DNA of 64,000 bases from Agrobacterium tumefaciens. Lineage in GTDB: Bacteria > Pseudomonadota > Alphaproteobacteria > Rhizobiales > Rhizobiaceae. The notes beneath the pieces are model-generated. The model did no database searches and was not told the DNA's origin. It worked only from the letters and a program-made list of their open reading frames with translations. Position numbers and translations under genes: made by a program. Positions 55,908 through 64,000 of the stretch are shown here, one piece after another. Location of the stretch: the NCBI GenBank assembly GCA_017744915.1, contig JAGIAH010000002.1, forward strand, positions 62,001-126,000. Reading direction: 5' to 3'. The first letter of the stretch is position 1; every line of letters begins with the position of its first letter.

Positions 55908-56900
55908 TTGGATATAGACGAACTCATCACCACGATGGCGATCCTCGAGGAGCGCGGTGAACTCGAAAAACTGGATGAAATCGGCCTGCCGCCCGGCAAT
56001 GTCATCCAATGGCTGTTCGGGCTGACATCCGGGTTCTATTTTGCGGATGGTGAAACACGGCGTACGCGCCAAGCCATGCTCGATCTGGCGTTACGTTACT
56101 ACGACCTTGCGGAAGGCAACACAAATCTGTTGTCCTTTAACGAGCGTGTGCGTCGCATCTCGTCACGGGAAGATGTCGCGCAATATCTGTCACAAGATGA
56201 ATATTTCGACGAGGCCGAGACGGCGAGCTTCTATATCAGGCACATGCCAAAACAGGCGCTGCGTTCGGCGAATCCGGTTCGCGACTACCTTACGGCCCTT
56301 CTTCCAGGCATCGGTTACCGCGGCGGCAACGGGCGCGTGATGTATCAGACGCGGCTATCGGAATTATCACGCAATCCAACTGGCGTGGTTCGCCTCTTTG
56401 TTGACGCCTGCCGTGATCTCCGGGTTTTTTATGCCGTGTCCGGCATGTCGCTTTTCTTCTATTCCTACGCGGCAGGCGCAACGGAACGGGCCTATCGCCT
56501 GTTCCGCAGGTTTCCCGGCCTCCTCTATGAAGACGGCACCGGTTTTGGGTTATTCATTTCGAAGCGCACCGATGTGATCCGTGACGTGAATTGGCTGACA
56601 GCCGTCAACGATGAATTGCTGGCACGCGTCGGTGGTCTAGAGAAGGCAAGAGACGTGCTGGGAGACGAGATTGTCCTCCATCCCTACGAGGGAGGCGTCG
56701 TTTTCCAGGCGGGTGCCCGGCCTGTGCTTGGCGACTTTAACAAGGGGCGGGTGCCCGCAGCATACCGAGCGGTCAACGATTTTCTCAAGCCCCTGCGTTA
56801 CGAGGCCTGGGATTATCCCTATCTGCGAGCGCCTTACGGTGTCGATGAGATGGAGTATACGCAATGGTGGACCCATCGATTTGACGATGGTGAACGTTAA
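55908..56900 (+). CDS. Type VI immunity protein (DUF3396-like), copy 2
   Basis: A 330-residue tandem paralogue of the preceding gene. Aligning it to copy 1 places its start at the TTG at 55908 (MDIDELITTMAILEERGE). The Shine-Dalgarno is weak, so it may be translated less than copy 1. Both copies are intact. It has no matching effector of its own in the window, so it may be an orphan immunity against a related toxin, or a dosage duplicate. Confidence 0.78.
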   Translation: MDIDELITTMAILEERGELEKLDEIGLPPGNVIQWLFGLTSGFYFADGETRRTRQAMLDLALRYYDLAEGNTNLLSFNERVRRISSREDVAQYLSQDEYFDEAETASFYIRHMPKQALRSANPVRDYLTALLPGIGYRGGNGRVMYQTRLSELSRNPTGVVRLFVDACRDLRVFYAVSGMSLFFYSYAAGATERAYRLFRRFPGLLYEDGTGFGLFISKRTDVIRDVNWLTAVNDELLARVGGLEKARDVLGDEIVLHPYEGGVVFQAGARPVLGDFNKGRVPAAYRAVNDFLKPLRYEAWDYPYLRAPYGVDEMEYTQWWTHRFDDGER

Positions 56901-56911
56901 GGTCGACCACT

Positions 56912-56946
56912 CTAGTGAATTTAAACGAACCCATCACCATGATGGT
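56912..56946 (+). pseudogene. Truncated third copy of the immunity gene (first ~10 codons)
   Basis: Beginning at GTG 56915, the bases encode NLNEPITMM, nearly the same as the first codons of copy 1 (NLNELITTM). Bases 56918-56938 differ at one position from 54909-54929. Similarity ends at about 56946, where the convergent peptidase gene's stop codon begins. It is the stump of a third tandem copy lost by deletion or recombination. Confidence 0.7.
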
Positions 56947-58338
56947 CTATTGGGCGAAAGCGTCAAGCAGGCGAACCCAGCTGCGAATGCCTTTGTGAAA
57001 GCTCGTCAGGTCGTACTTCTCGTTGGGCGAGTGAATTCGGTCATCATTTTGGGCGAAACCGATGAAGAGGGTGTCCATGCCCAGAATGCGCTTGAATTCA
57101 CCGCCAACGGGAATTGAGCCACCATCTCCGATGATGACGGCGGGCTTGCCCCACTCGCGCGTGAGTGCGGCAAGGGCCTTGTTGAGTAGCGCGCCTTCGG
57201 AGGGAACGGTCAGTGCCGGGCTCCCACCATGATCAGTGAAGGTCACCGAACAATCGGCAGGGATGCGGGCGCGCGCATGAGCTCTGAAGGTGTCCCGGAT
57301 CTTTCGTGGGTCCATATTGGAGACAAGGCGGAAAGAAATCTTTGCGCTGGCCCTGGCGGGTATCACTGTTTTGAACCCTTCGCCGGTGTATCCGCCAAAA
57401 ATGCCGTTGATCTCGCAGGTGGGGCGGCTCCAGAGCAGCTCGAGCACCGAGCGGTCTCGTTCGCCGGCTGGCAGGGAGAGGCCGGCACCCGCAAGAAACG
57501 CATTTTCATCGAAGCCGAGGCCGCGCCACTGCTCTTTGACGTTGGTCGGCAGTTCTGCGACGTCATCGTAGAAGCCTTCGAGCGCAACGCGCCCATCCGC
57601 ATCATGCAGCGATGCAATGATCTCCGCCAGGATTTGGTTCGGATTGCGCGCAGCACCGCCATACGTGCCCGAATGCAAATCCCTGTTGGCGCAGAAGATG
57701 GTTATCTCTTCGCCCACGAACCCGCGCAACATGGTGGTGACGCAAGGTGTCTGGCGGTCCCACATGTCGGTATCGCACACGAGTGCGATGTCTGCCTTAA
57801 GCTCTTCCATGTTCGCTTCGATGAAAGCGGGCAAATTCTTGCCACCGCTCTCTTCTTCCCCTTCTAGAAGGATGGAGACCTTGACCGGCAGCTTGCCAAC
57901 GACGTGACGCCAGGCGCGGCATGCTTCGATGAAAGTCATGAGCTGCCCTTTATCATCGGAAGCGCCGCGGCCGGTGATGACCTTGGTGCCGTCGGCAATG
58001 GTCTTGACTTGCGGCAGGAACGGGTCGGTGCTCCAGAGATCGAGGGGGTCGACGGGTTGGACGTCGTAATGGCCGTAAAACAACACATGTGGATCGGTCC
58101 CATCACGATCATGGGCGACGACGATCGGATGGCCCGGCGTCAGGTGCGTCGCGACTTCGAAGCCGCATGCGGTGAGATCGTCAACAAGCCACTGTGCGGC
58201 CGCCTTGCAGTCCTCAGCAAAAGCGGGATCCGTCGAGATTGATTTAATCCGCAGCAGTTCCTGCAAACGCTCCACGCTTTGGTCAAACCCGGCATCGACA
58301 TGAGCGAGGACAGTATCGACTGTGGCAGTATGGGGCAT
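56947..58338 (-). CDS. M20-family dipeptidase
   Basis: A 463-residue zinc exopeptidase of the M20/M28 dipeptidase group. The ligands are visible: H90 in FYGHYDVQP, the bridging aspartate in GRGASDDKGQL (~128), catalytic and ligand glutamates in EGEEESGG (161-162), an aspartate in VCDTDMWD and a late histidine in DDRIHSPNE. A lid domain is inserted at NRDLHSGTYGGAARNPNQIL. There is no signal peptide, so it acts in the cytoplasm on dipeptides. It converges on the T6SS cluster and abuts the immunity stump, so it lies at the edge of the cluster. Confidence 0.9.
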   Translation of the reverse strand: MPHTATVDTVLAHVDAGFDQSVERLQELLRIKSISTDPAFAEDCKAAAQWLVDDLTACGFEVATHLTPGHPIVVAHDRDGTDPHVLFYGHYDVQPVDPLDLWSTDPFLPQVKTIADGTKVITGRGASDDKGQLMTFIEACRAWRHVVGKLPVKVSILLEGEEESGGKNLPAFIEANMEELKADIALVCDTDMWDRQTPCVTTMLRGFVGEEITIFCANRDLHSGTYGGAARNPNQILAEIIASLHDADGRVALEGFYDDVAELPTNVKEQWRGLGFDENAFLAGAGLSLPAGERDRSVLELLWSRPTCEINGIFGGYTGEGFKTVIPARASAKISFRLVSNMDPRKIRDTFRAHARARIPADCSVTFTDHGGSPALTVPSEGALLNKALAALTREWGKPAVIIGDGGSIPVGGEFKRILGMDTLFIGFAQNDDRIHSPNEKYDLTSFHKGIRSWVRLLDAFAQ

Positions 58339-58370
58339 GATCCAGCGATCTCCTTTCTTTAGATTTCCGG

Positions 58371-59285
58371 CTAATTCGGCTTGTGTATCGCGACACCGAG
58401 CATGACGAGGGCAACGCCTGCGAGATCGATAAATTCGGGTATCTGACGCAAGACGACCACACCGATGATTGTCGCCGTTGCCGGCAGGAGCGCCAGAAGC
58501 AACGCAAAGCTGGAGCGCGGCAGGCGCGACATTGCAAATTGATCACAGACATAAGGGATCACCGAGGAGCAGATCCCGACCCCGATCCCAGCAAGAACCA
58601 AAAGCGGCGCACCGAAGGCATTGAGCGCATCGAGAAATCCGATCGGGATCACGAAGATGAAGGCCGCCGCCATCGCCGCGCCCAGACGCTCCACCCCCTT
58701 TGATGCGCCGCTTTGTGAAATCCTGTGTCCAAGCACGATATAAAGAACGAAGAGGCCACCGTTCACAAATGCCCAGACGAGGCCAGGCGGATCAGCAGAC
58801 CATTCTCTGCCCCCACCCATGCCAATGAGCCAGGGCACGTCAATCAGCAGGGCGACGCCGAAAACTGTCAGGGCGAAGGCGAGCCAGTTTCTGCCGGTTC
58901 GCAGGCCCCAAAGTGCTATTCCAATCGTCCCGACGAACTCTATTGCCGCAACGAGCGCAATCGGCAGGCGGTCAAGTGCCAGATAAAATGCGGAGTTCAT
59001 GACCGCGAGACATGCGCCCAATGAGAGAAGGAGCAGCCGCTCCCTTGATGAGGCAAGCGCGAAGGTCCGCCACGGCTTGGTAAACGGCGCAAAAATCAAT
59101 GCGGCCGAGGCAATCCGGAACCAGGCAACACCGAGGACGCCGACAGCAGGAAACAGCAACACAGCAAATGATGGGCCAAGATAGTGAAAGACGGCCGAAA
59201 CGCCGAACCACGCGTGCGGCGGAACCCGCTCGGCAATGTGGGTTGACTGTTGTAAAGGGGGAGCGGGTGAGACTTGATTGTTCAT
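58371..59285 (-). CDS. EamA/DMT-family transporter (RhtA-like)
   Basis: A 304-residue protein with ten hydrophobic helices and the duplicated EamA layout. The second half has LPRSSFALLLALLPATATII and ends with DLAGVALVMLGVAIHKPN. RhtA-type members export amino acids such as threonine or homoserine. The ATG at 59285 is chosen because the long upstream frame overlaps the divergent regulator. It is transcribed away from the Lrp/AsnC gene, which is its likely regulator, and ends 32 bases before the dipeptidase gene, so peptide breakdown and amino-acid efflux may be linked. Confidence 0.88.
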   Translation of the reverse strand: MNNQVSPAPPLQQSTHIAERVPPHAWFGVSAVFHYLGPSFAVLLFPAVGVLGVAWFRIASAALIFAPFTKPWRTFALASSRERLLLLSLGACLAVMNSAFYLALDRLPIALVAAIEFVGTIGIALWGLRTGRNWLAFALTVFGVALLIDVPWLIGMGGGREWSADPPGLVWAFVNGGLFVLYIVLGHRISQSGASKGVERLGAAMAAAFIFVIPIGFLDALNAFGAPLLVLAGIGVGICSSVIPYVCDQFAMSRLPRSSFALLLALLPATATIIGVVVLRQIPEFIDLAGVALVMLGVAIHKPN

Positions 59286-59377
59286 GCCAGCATGATACCA
59301 AGGCAATTCAGCCTTCGGAATAATGATAGAACTCCGAAATGGATGATAATGCCTCATGATCAAAGGTGAAAAAGACA
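59286..59377. promoter_or_regulatory. Divergent promoter region of the EamA/Lrp pair
   Basis: Ninety-two bases between the two divergent start codons. The Lrp-type regulator probably binds here, but I see no clear repeated site. Confidence 0.4.
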
Positions 59378-59860
59378 ATGCACTTTCAAAATAGAAAGGG
59401 AGTGTTGGAGGCCGGGTTTGATGAGATCGACGCGCGCCTGCTGACTGCTCTGTATAAAAATGCGCGCCTGTCGAATGCGGAACTGGCACGCCAGGTCGGA
59501 CTTTCGGCGCCCAGCGTTTCAGAGCGGGTCAGGCGGTTGGAAGATCGGGGCGTGATCACCGGCTATGGTGCCCGTGTGGATCATAGCAAGCTGGGGCTTG
59601 CGCTTACCATCATGATCCGGGCGCGGCCCCTGCCAGGCGAAATGAAGAACATGATTGAGGCGATCCGCAACACGCCTGAAATCGTAAGGTGTGACCGCGT
59701 GTCGGGGGACGACTGTTTTGTTGCTATCGCGCATGTCCGGGACGTGCAGCAGATGGAAGCTGTCATTGACCGAATAGTTCCTTACGGATCAACCAACTCG
59801 GCAATCGTCCAGTCCGCCCCCTTCGAGGCCAGATTGGGGGCGTTTGCGGAAGCACTCTGA
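59378..59860 (+). CDS. Lrp/AsnC-family transcriptional regulator
   Basis: A 160-residue regulator. Its N-terminal helix-turn-helix has ARLSNAELARQVGLSAPSVS and RVRRLEDRGVITGYGARVD, followed by an RAM-type ligand-binding domain (PEIVRCDRVSGDDCFVAIAH). The ATG at 59378 has AAAGG ~12 bases upstream. A GTG at 59366 abuts that site and is less likely. It probably controls the divergent EamA exporter in response to an amino acid. Confidence 0.9.
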   Translation: MHFQNRKGVLEAGFDEIDARLLTALYKNARLSNAELARQVGLSAPSVSERVRRLEDRGVITGYGARVDHSKLGLALTIMIRARPLPGEMKNMIEAIRNTPEIVRCDRVSGDDCFVAIAHVRDVQQMEAVIDRIVPYGSTNSAIVQSAPFEARLGAFAEAL

Positions 59861-59911
59861 AAATTTCAGAAAAACAAGCTCACCCATCTGAATATGGCGC
59901 GGCAGGAAAGC

Positions 59912-60217
59912 TCAGATGCCCGACCCGTCAAGCTCGCGGGCGTCTTCGCCTTCCCAGGGAGTGGGCATCGAGAGGCCGTCGACATCTGCTGAGGGCATGG
60001 GCATCCAACACTTCAATTCCGGCTCCGGATACTCGATGATCCGCCCTGGAGACGAGTCAGAAGCACGCCAGCCTTCTGAACCGTGCTGGTCACCCTTCGA
60101 CCAGTACGCAAGGTCCACCTGGGACGGACCTTGTTCGGATGAGCGGATCGTGACGAGAATGCGATCGCCATTTTTCGGCGCGCTTGCCATATGACGCCAT
60201 CGGCGTGGTTGATCCAT
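59912..60217 (-). CDS. DUF551-like small protein
   Basis: A 101-residue protein with the pattern SAPKNGDRILVTIRSSEQGP, a YWSKGDQHGSEGW middle and CWMPMP near the C-terminus, as in DUF551 and phage-associated small proteins. The ATG at 60217 has a good GGAGG site nine bases upstream. A longer frame to 60274 lacks a site. The function is unknown and the neighbours are unrelated. Confidence 0.65.
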   Translation of the reverse strand: MDQPRRWRHMASAPKNGDRILVTIRSSEQGPSQVDLAYWSKGDQHGSEGWRASDSSPGRIIEYPEPELKCWMPMPSADVDGLSMPTPWEGEDARELDGSGI

Positions 60218-60246
60218 TATTTTTCCTCCGTCTTGGCTTTCAATTG

Positions 60247-60269
60247 TGACCTCGCTGTCAAAGAGGTCA
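60247..60269. promoter_or_regulatory. Inverted repeat upstream of the DUF551-like gene
   Basis: TGACCTC (60247-60253) is inverted as GAGGTCA (60263-60269) across a nine-base spacer, about 30 bases upstream of the small gene's start. It could be an operator. The chance of a random 7-bp match is not negligible. Confidence 0.25.
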
Positions 60270-60418
60270 ACCAAAACTTTGCATGGTCCTCTGTCGATCC
60301 GACGGGTATTCGATCCAGATTTCTACGCGGCGGTATGAAATAGGCCACTACGGTCGCCGGCAGGAAGAGGTTCAGGCGGCCCCGCCGACAATTGGCTTGC
60401 TGGCGGTGCCGAGCATCA

Positions 60419-61639
60419 TCAGGTGCGTTCCCCGGAAAACATCGGATGCGATATCGCGGTCATGATGCCGCGCAGTTCCGCCAGTCCCTTGAGGCGGCCG
60501 ATGGCCGGATAACCGGGGCGGGTCTGGCGCACATGATCGTCGAGAATGTTCTGGCCATGGTCCGGGCGGAAGGGTATCTGCCAGTCCTTCCGGCCTTGCC
60601 GTTTGCGTCGGGCTTCTTCGGCAAGTATCGCGGCGATGACGGCAACCATATCGGTATTGCCTTCCAGGTGGGCGGCCTCATGAAACGAACCGCCGGCGCG
60701 TCTGTCTTCCAGCGCCACGTTCCGCAGATGCAGGAAATGCACCCGGCTTCCGAGCCTCGCCATCATGCCAGGCAGATCGTTGTCCCTGCGGGCACCAAGC
60801 GAGCCCGTGCAGAGCGTGATACCGTTTGCCGGAATGTCGATGGCGTCGATCAGATCGCGATAGTCTTTTTCGGTCGACATGATGCGCGGCAGGCCGAGTA
60901 GCGGGAATGGGGGATCGTCCGGGTGGCAGCATAGTCTCAGGCCGAGATTTTCGGCGAAAGGCGCGACCTCGCCCAGAAAATCCAGCAGGTTCTGGCGCAA
61001 CCGGTCGGCGGATATGCCGCTATAGAGATCAAGATGCGCCTTTACCTCATCGATGGTCATATGGGTCGCCGCCCCGGGCAGGCCAGACACGACGTTTGCG
61101 ACAAGCTGCTGTCTGCGGCGATCGTCCATCTCCGAGAAACGCTGCCGCGCTTCTTCGATCAGCTCTGCATCGAAATCCCCGTTGGCGCCGGGGCGTTCGA
61201 GCAGGAAAAGATCGAAGGCGGTGAAATCCACGGCATCGAAGCGCATGCAGGTTGCGCCGTTGCCCAGGCGGTAGGCGAGATCGGTGCGTGTCCAATCGAG
61301 AACCGGCATGAAATTATAGCAGATCGTGCGAATGCCGGCGTCGGCCAGATGGGAGAGGCTGGTCTTCCAGTTTTCGATATGCGTGCGCCAGGCGCCGCTC
61401 TGGCGCTTGATATCCTCTGAAACGGGCAGGCTTTCCACCACCTCCCAGGTCAGGCCGGATGGCTGACCGTCGCGCATGACAGAAAGATCCCGCTGGTGCC
61501 GGGCGATTTCCTTCGGTGACCATATTTCGCCGGGCGGGATGTGGTGCAGCGCCGTTACGACACCTTCGACCCCCGCCTGCAGCATGTCATCGACCGATAC
61601 GGGATCGGAAGGGCCGAACCAACGCCAAGTCTGCCGCAT
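60419..61639 (-). CDS. uxuA: Mannonate dehydratase
   Basis: A 406-residue enzyme converting D-mannonate to 2-keto-3-deoxygluconate in glucuronate breakdown. Landmarks are RWFGPSDPVSVDDMLQAGV at the start, YNFMPVLDWTRTDLAYRL, LCCHPDDPPFPLLGLPRI with the metal-binding Cys/His, and HLRNVALE. AGGA lies 8-11 bases before the ATG at 61637-61639. It is downstream of two sugar permease genes and a binding-protein gene, so the operon probably imports and breaks down a hexuronide. Confidence 0.92.
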   Translation of the reverse strand: MRQTWRWFGPSDPVSVDDMLQAGVEGVVTALHHIPPGEIWSPKEIARHQRDLSVMRDGQPSGLTWEVVESLPVSEDIKRQSGAWRTHIENWKTSLSHLADAGIRTICYNFMPVLDWTRTDLAYRLGNGATCMRFDAVDFTAFDLFLLERPGANGDFDAELIEEARQRFSEMDDRRRQQLVANVVSGLPGAATHMTIDEVKAHLDLYSGISADRLRQNLLDFLGEVAPFAENLGLRLCCHPDDPPFPLLGLPRIMSTEKDYRDLIDAIDIPANGITLCTGSLGARRDNDLPGMMARLGSRVHFLHLRNVALEDRRAGGSFHEAAHLEGNTDMVAVIAAILAEEARRKRQGRKDWQIPFRPDHGQNILDDHVRQTRPGYPAIGRLKGLAELRGIMTAISHPMFSGERT

Positions 61640-61709
61640 CTTTAGTCCTTTTCTGATTGTGTGAATGAAGCTTGGCGGACGAAGGAAGAGGGGAGGTTGG
61701 GCCTCCCCG

Positions 61710-62564
61710 CTATTCCTTCATGCCGCTGGCGGCGACACCCTTGACGAAGTTCCGCCGCATCGCGCCGAAGAAGATGACGCTCGGGATCAGCGACAGGGCC
61801 GCAGCGGCGCTGAGGCGACCGAGATCGACGGTGAAGCCTGTCTGGAAAAGGGCAAGCCCGACCTCGAGAACGTATTTGTCGCGGGCGGTATTGACGACCA
61901 TCGGCCATGCGAAGGTCGTCCATGCCTGAAAGAAGGCGAGAACGGTCAGCGTGCCGATCGGGCCACGCATGAGCGGTAGAACGATGCGGAAGAAAATCCA
62001 CCATTCCCCGGCACCATCCATGCGCGCGGCTTCCATCAACTCGTCGGGGATGGAAGAGATCGCGTATTGCCGGATGAGGAAGATGCCGAAGCTCATCACC
62101 AGATAGCCGGCCAGAAGTCCGCCGAGGGAGTTCAGCAACCCCAGTTGCCGCACGCCGAGATAAAGCGGGATCATGTATACTTCGAATGGCACGATAGCGG
62201 TAGCGAGTACACCGAAGAATATCAGGTTCACGCCGGGAAAGCGGAATTTCGCCAGGACATAACCGGTGACGGACGACGTAAGAACGATGGCGACCGTCGA
62301 AATGGCCGCGAAGGCGAGGCTGTTGCCCACCCAGATCAATAGCGGCGTTTCTGTAATGACGGAGGAGAAATTATCCAGCGTCGGCGATTGCGGAATGAGC
62401 CGCGGCGGCCACGCCAGGAGTTCCGCCGGTGTCTTGAAGGCGTTGGCGGTGAGCATGATGAGCGGCAGGATCATCAGCACGCCGAAGACCGTCAGAATGA
62501 CGTCCACGGTGAGTTTCTTGAAGGAAAAGCCCCCGGATTTCCGGTTCTGTAACGTGTGGTTCAT
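61710..62564 (-). CDS. Carbohydrate ABC transporter permease (MalG type), uronate operon
   Basis: A 284-residue permease with the EAA loop MEAARMDGAGEWWIFFRI and a preceding GYVLAKFRFPGVNLIFFGV. Its ATG overlaps the partner permease's stop by four bases. Next to uxuA, the substrate is probably a hexuronic acid or an oligomer of one. Confidence 0.9.
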   Translation of the reverse strand: MNHTLQNRKSGGFSFKKLTVDVILTVFGVLMILPLIMLTANAFKTPAELLAWPPRLIPQSPTLDNFSSVITETPLLIWVGNSLAFAAISTVAIVLTSSVTGYVLAKFRFPGVNLIFFGVLATAIVPFEVYMIPLYLGVRQLGLLNSLGGLLAGYLVMSFGIFLIRQYAISSIPDELMEAARMDGAGEWWIFFRIVLPLMRGPIGTLTVLAFFQAWTTFAWPMVVNTARDKYVLEVGLALFQTGFTVDLGRLSAAAALSLIPSVIFFGAMRRNFVKGVAASGMKE

Positions 62565-63451
62565 CGGCGCGCCGCCTTGTCACGGAAGAAAACGAATTGA
62601 CCGGCCGTCAGGAGAAGCACGATGGCGAGAAGCACCACGGCTTCCGCTGCGGCGTATCCGACGCGGTAATTGCGGAAGCTGTTTTCCAGCATGTCGAGCA
62701 CGAGTACCCTGACGAGCTTGCCGGGCGCGCCCTGGGAGTCCGAGGCGAGCACGAAAGCCTGTCCGTAAATATTGAAGGCGGCGATCATGGTGACGACCGA
62801 TACATAGAGCGTCACGGGCCGCAGCTGCGGCACAGAAATATGCCGGAAACATTCCCATGCCGTCGCACCGTCCAGCCGGGCGGCTTCATAGAGCGACACC
62901 GGGATATTGCGCAGGCCGATTAGGAAGATCAGGACCGCGTAACCGAGCGCCTGCCAGGAACACAGGACGATGATGCAGACGATCGACCAGACAGGATCAA
63001 AAAGCCAGGCCTGCGCAGGCATGCCGAAGAGGCCGAGGAAAGCATTCAACGGTCCGAGTTGCGCATCGAAAACCCATTTCCAGGCCATGGCCGCCGGCAC
63101 GAGCGACACGATATGGGGAATGAAGAGGCTGGTCTCGTAAAACCCCGCCAATGCGCTGCCGAAGCGATATTGGATGAGTGCGGCAAGACCGAGCGCAAGG
63201 GGGATCGTCAAGGCCAGCACACCGAAGGCGATGATTGTGGTGTTGCGCAGGGCTTCGAGAAACAGCGGATCGCCCGCAAGCTCCTGAAAATTGGCAAGGC
63301 CGATAAAAGGTTTGTTTCGGGAAATGATATCCCATTTGAACAGGCTGAGCCGTAACGTCTCGAAGATCGGTACGACACGGACGAGCACGAACAGCGTCAG
63401 CGGCACGGCCAGCGCGCTTATCACGAAGCTCAATTGTTTGCGGCGTTTCAT
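62561..63451 (-). CDS. Carbohydrate ABC transporter permease (MalF type), uronate operon
   Basis: A 296-residue permease with the EAA loop YEAARLDGATAWECFRHI. The first loop carries IISRNKPFIGLANFQELAG. I chose the ATG at 63451, which has AAAGGA about eight bases upstream, over the ATG at 63496. The binding-protein gene precedes it by 65 bases. Confidence 0.88.
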   Translation of the reverse strand: MKRRKQLSFVISALAVPLTLFVLVRVVPIFETLRLSLFKWDIISRNKPFIGLANFQELAGDPLFLEALRNTTIIAFGVLALTIPLALGLAALIQYRFGSALAGFYETSLFIPHIVSLVPAAMAWKWVFDAQLGPLNAFLGLFGMPAQAWLFDPVWSIVCIIVLCSWQALGYAVLIFLIGLRNIPVSLYEAARLDGATAWECFRHISVPQLRPVTLYVSVVTMIAAFNIYGQAFVLASDSQGAPGKLVRVLVLDMLENSFRNYRVGYAAAEAVVLLAIVLLLTAGQFVFFRDKAARR

Positions 63452-63516
63452 CTGACAGTCCTTTTGCCGCGGGGACAGCAAGGCTGTCCCCGGCACGTTA
63501 CTTCAGGCCCTGGCGA

Positions 63517-64000
63517 TTATTTCGCCAGCAGGCCTTCCCGTTCGAGGATGGAGTCGATTTCCCTGGCGGCGTCGGCAAGCACACGGTCGATACCCGCATC
63601 GTCCGTCGCGAGCGCCGGATTGGCGAAAGCAGCTTCCAGACGTGCGGCGAAACGGGTCAAGATTTCGCTTGAGGGTGCGATCGGCGGCAAGCTGAAATAG
63701 GTGTAATCCTTTGGTGGGGCAGCAAATGCTTCCAGCGCCGGGTTTTTGGCGATGATGGACGCGTAGTCGATATTATCCCGTGAAGGCAACCAGCCGACAT
63801 TCTGCAGCAGCCATTGCAGATTCTCAGGAGCATTTGTCATCTCGACGAACTCCCAGGCAAGCGCGCTTCGGTCGTTTTCGGCCGGCACGAACAGCGATGC
63901 CGGCACCACCAGAGAGCCCTTGGGCAGCGGCGCGGTTGCGTATTTCAGGCTCGACGCCTTCTTGACGATGTCGCCGATGACCCAGGATTCACGGATAAAC
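63517..64000 (-). CDS. Extracellular solute-binding protein, C-terminal part, cut by window edge
   Basis: The minus-strand frame stays open to the right window edge, so only the last ~160 residues are seen. They match the C-terminal domain of family 1 sugar-binding proteins: ATAPLPKGSLVVPASLFVP, then LAWEFVEMTNAPENLQWLLQ and NVGWLPSRDNIDYASIIAKN. It feeds the uronate-type permeases downstream. Its start and signal peptide lie outside the window. Confidence 0.85.
   Translation of the reverse strand, partial: FIRESWVIGDIVKKASSLKYATAPLPKGSLVVPASLFVPAENDRSALAWEFVEMTNAPENLQWLLQNVGWLPSRDNIDYASIIAKNPALEAFAAPPKDYTYFSLPPIAPSSEILTRFAARLEAAFANPALATDDAGIDRVLADAAREIDSILEREGLLAK

Overview
The window looks like an accessory-rich stretch of an alphaproteobacterial genome, most likely Rhizobiaceae and Agrobacterium/Rhizobium-like. 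The base composition is high in GC. There are at least four carbohydrate ABC operons, each paired with a local ROK, SorC or LacI regulator, plus an ExoZ-type acyltransferase. An orphan vgrG cluster has the DUF2169 / ketosynthase-fold / DUF4150-nuclease order known from Agrobacterium type VI secretion loci. The genus is an inference from gene content only. No rRNA, tRNA or CRISPR array was recognised.

Region 1-7.6 kb is a mosaic of insertions and losses. It holds the 3' end of a Wadjet JetD-like gene that runs off the left edge and a terminator. Next come an IS3 OrfA scrap and a branched-chain-amino-acid-type ABC set with no permeases and a truncated second ATPase. These are followed by an IS30 transposase relic, an ExoZ-like acyltransferase, an O-antigen ligase/polymerase-type membrane protein and a frameshifted serine-recombinase scrap.

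Region 7.6-15.4 kb is a ROK-regulated ABC operon whose last two genes encode a glycerophosphodiester phosphodiesterase and an endonuclease/exonuclease/phosphatase-fold hydrolase. This suggests uptake and hydrolysis of a glycerophosphodiester or related compound. A VapC/PIN relic follows.

Region 15.4-30.9 kb is a large SorC-regulated polyol-type catabolic locus. It has an FGGY kinase, a glycerol-1-phosphate dehydrogenase homologue, a HAD phosphatase, a GlpD homologue and a complete ABC importer. It also has an SDR, a class II aldolase/SDR fusion, a GpsA-like dehydrogenase and an RpiB-type isomerase. This combination does not match a pathway I can name with confidence and is the best candidate for an undescribed metabolic system.

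Region 31.3-38.4 kb is a compact island of poorly characterised genes: a DUF4034-like repeat protein, a membrane M48 peptidase, an exported protein ending in a SecD-P1-like domain, and two membrane proteins with PH-like cytoplasmic parts. Region 38.6-45.5 kb is a LacI-regulated sugar ABC operon with an FAD-dependent oxidoreductase.

Region 45.8-56.9 kb is an orphan type VI secretion cargo cluster. It holds vgrG, an Ala/Gly-rich possible second effector, a secreted DcrB-like protein, a small beta-repeat protein, a DUF2169 adaptor and a ketosynthase-fold protein lacking its catalytic cysteine. It ends with a PAAR-like effector carrying a PD-(D/E)xK/VRR-Nuc-like C-terminus, two immunity paralogues about 81% identical, and the first ~30 bases of a third. 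An AP2-domain protein lies divergently upstream. Region 57-64 kb has an M20 dipeptidase, an EamA exporter divergent from an Lrp/AsnC regulator, a small DUF551-like protein, and a mannonate dehydratase with a uronate-type ABC importer that runs off the right edge.
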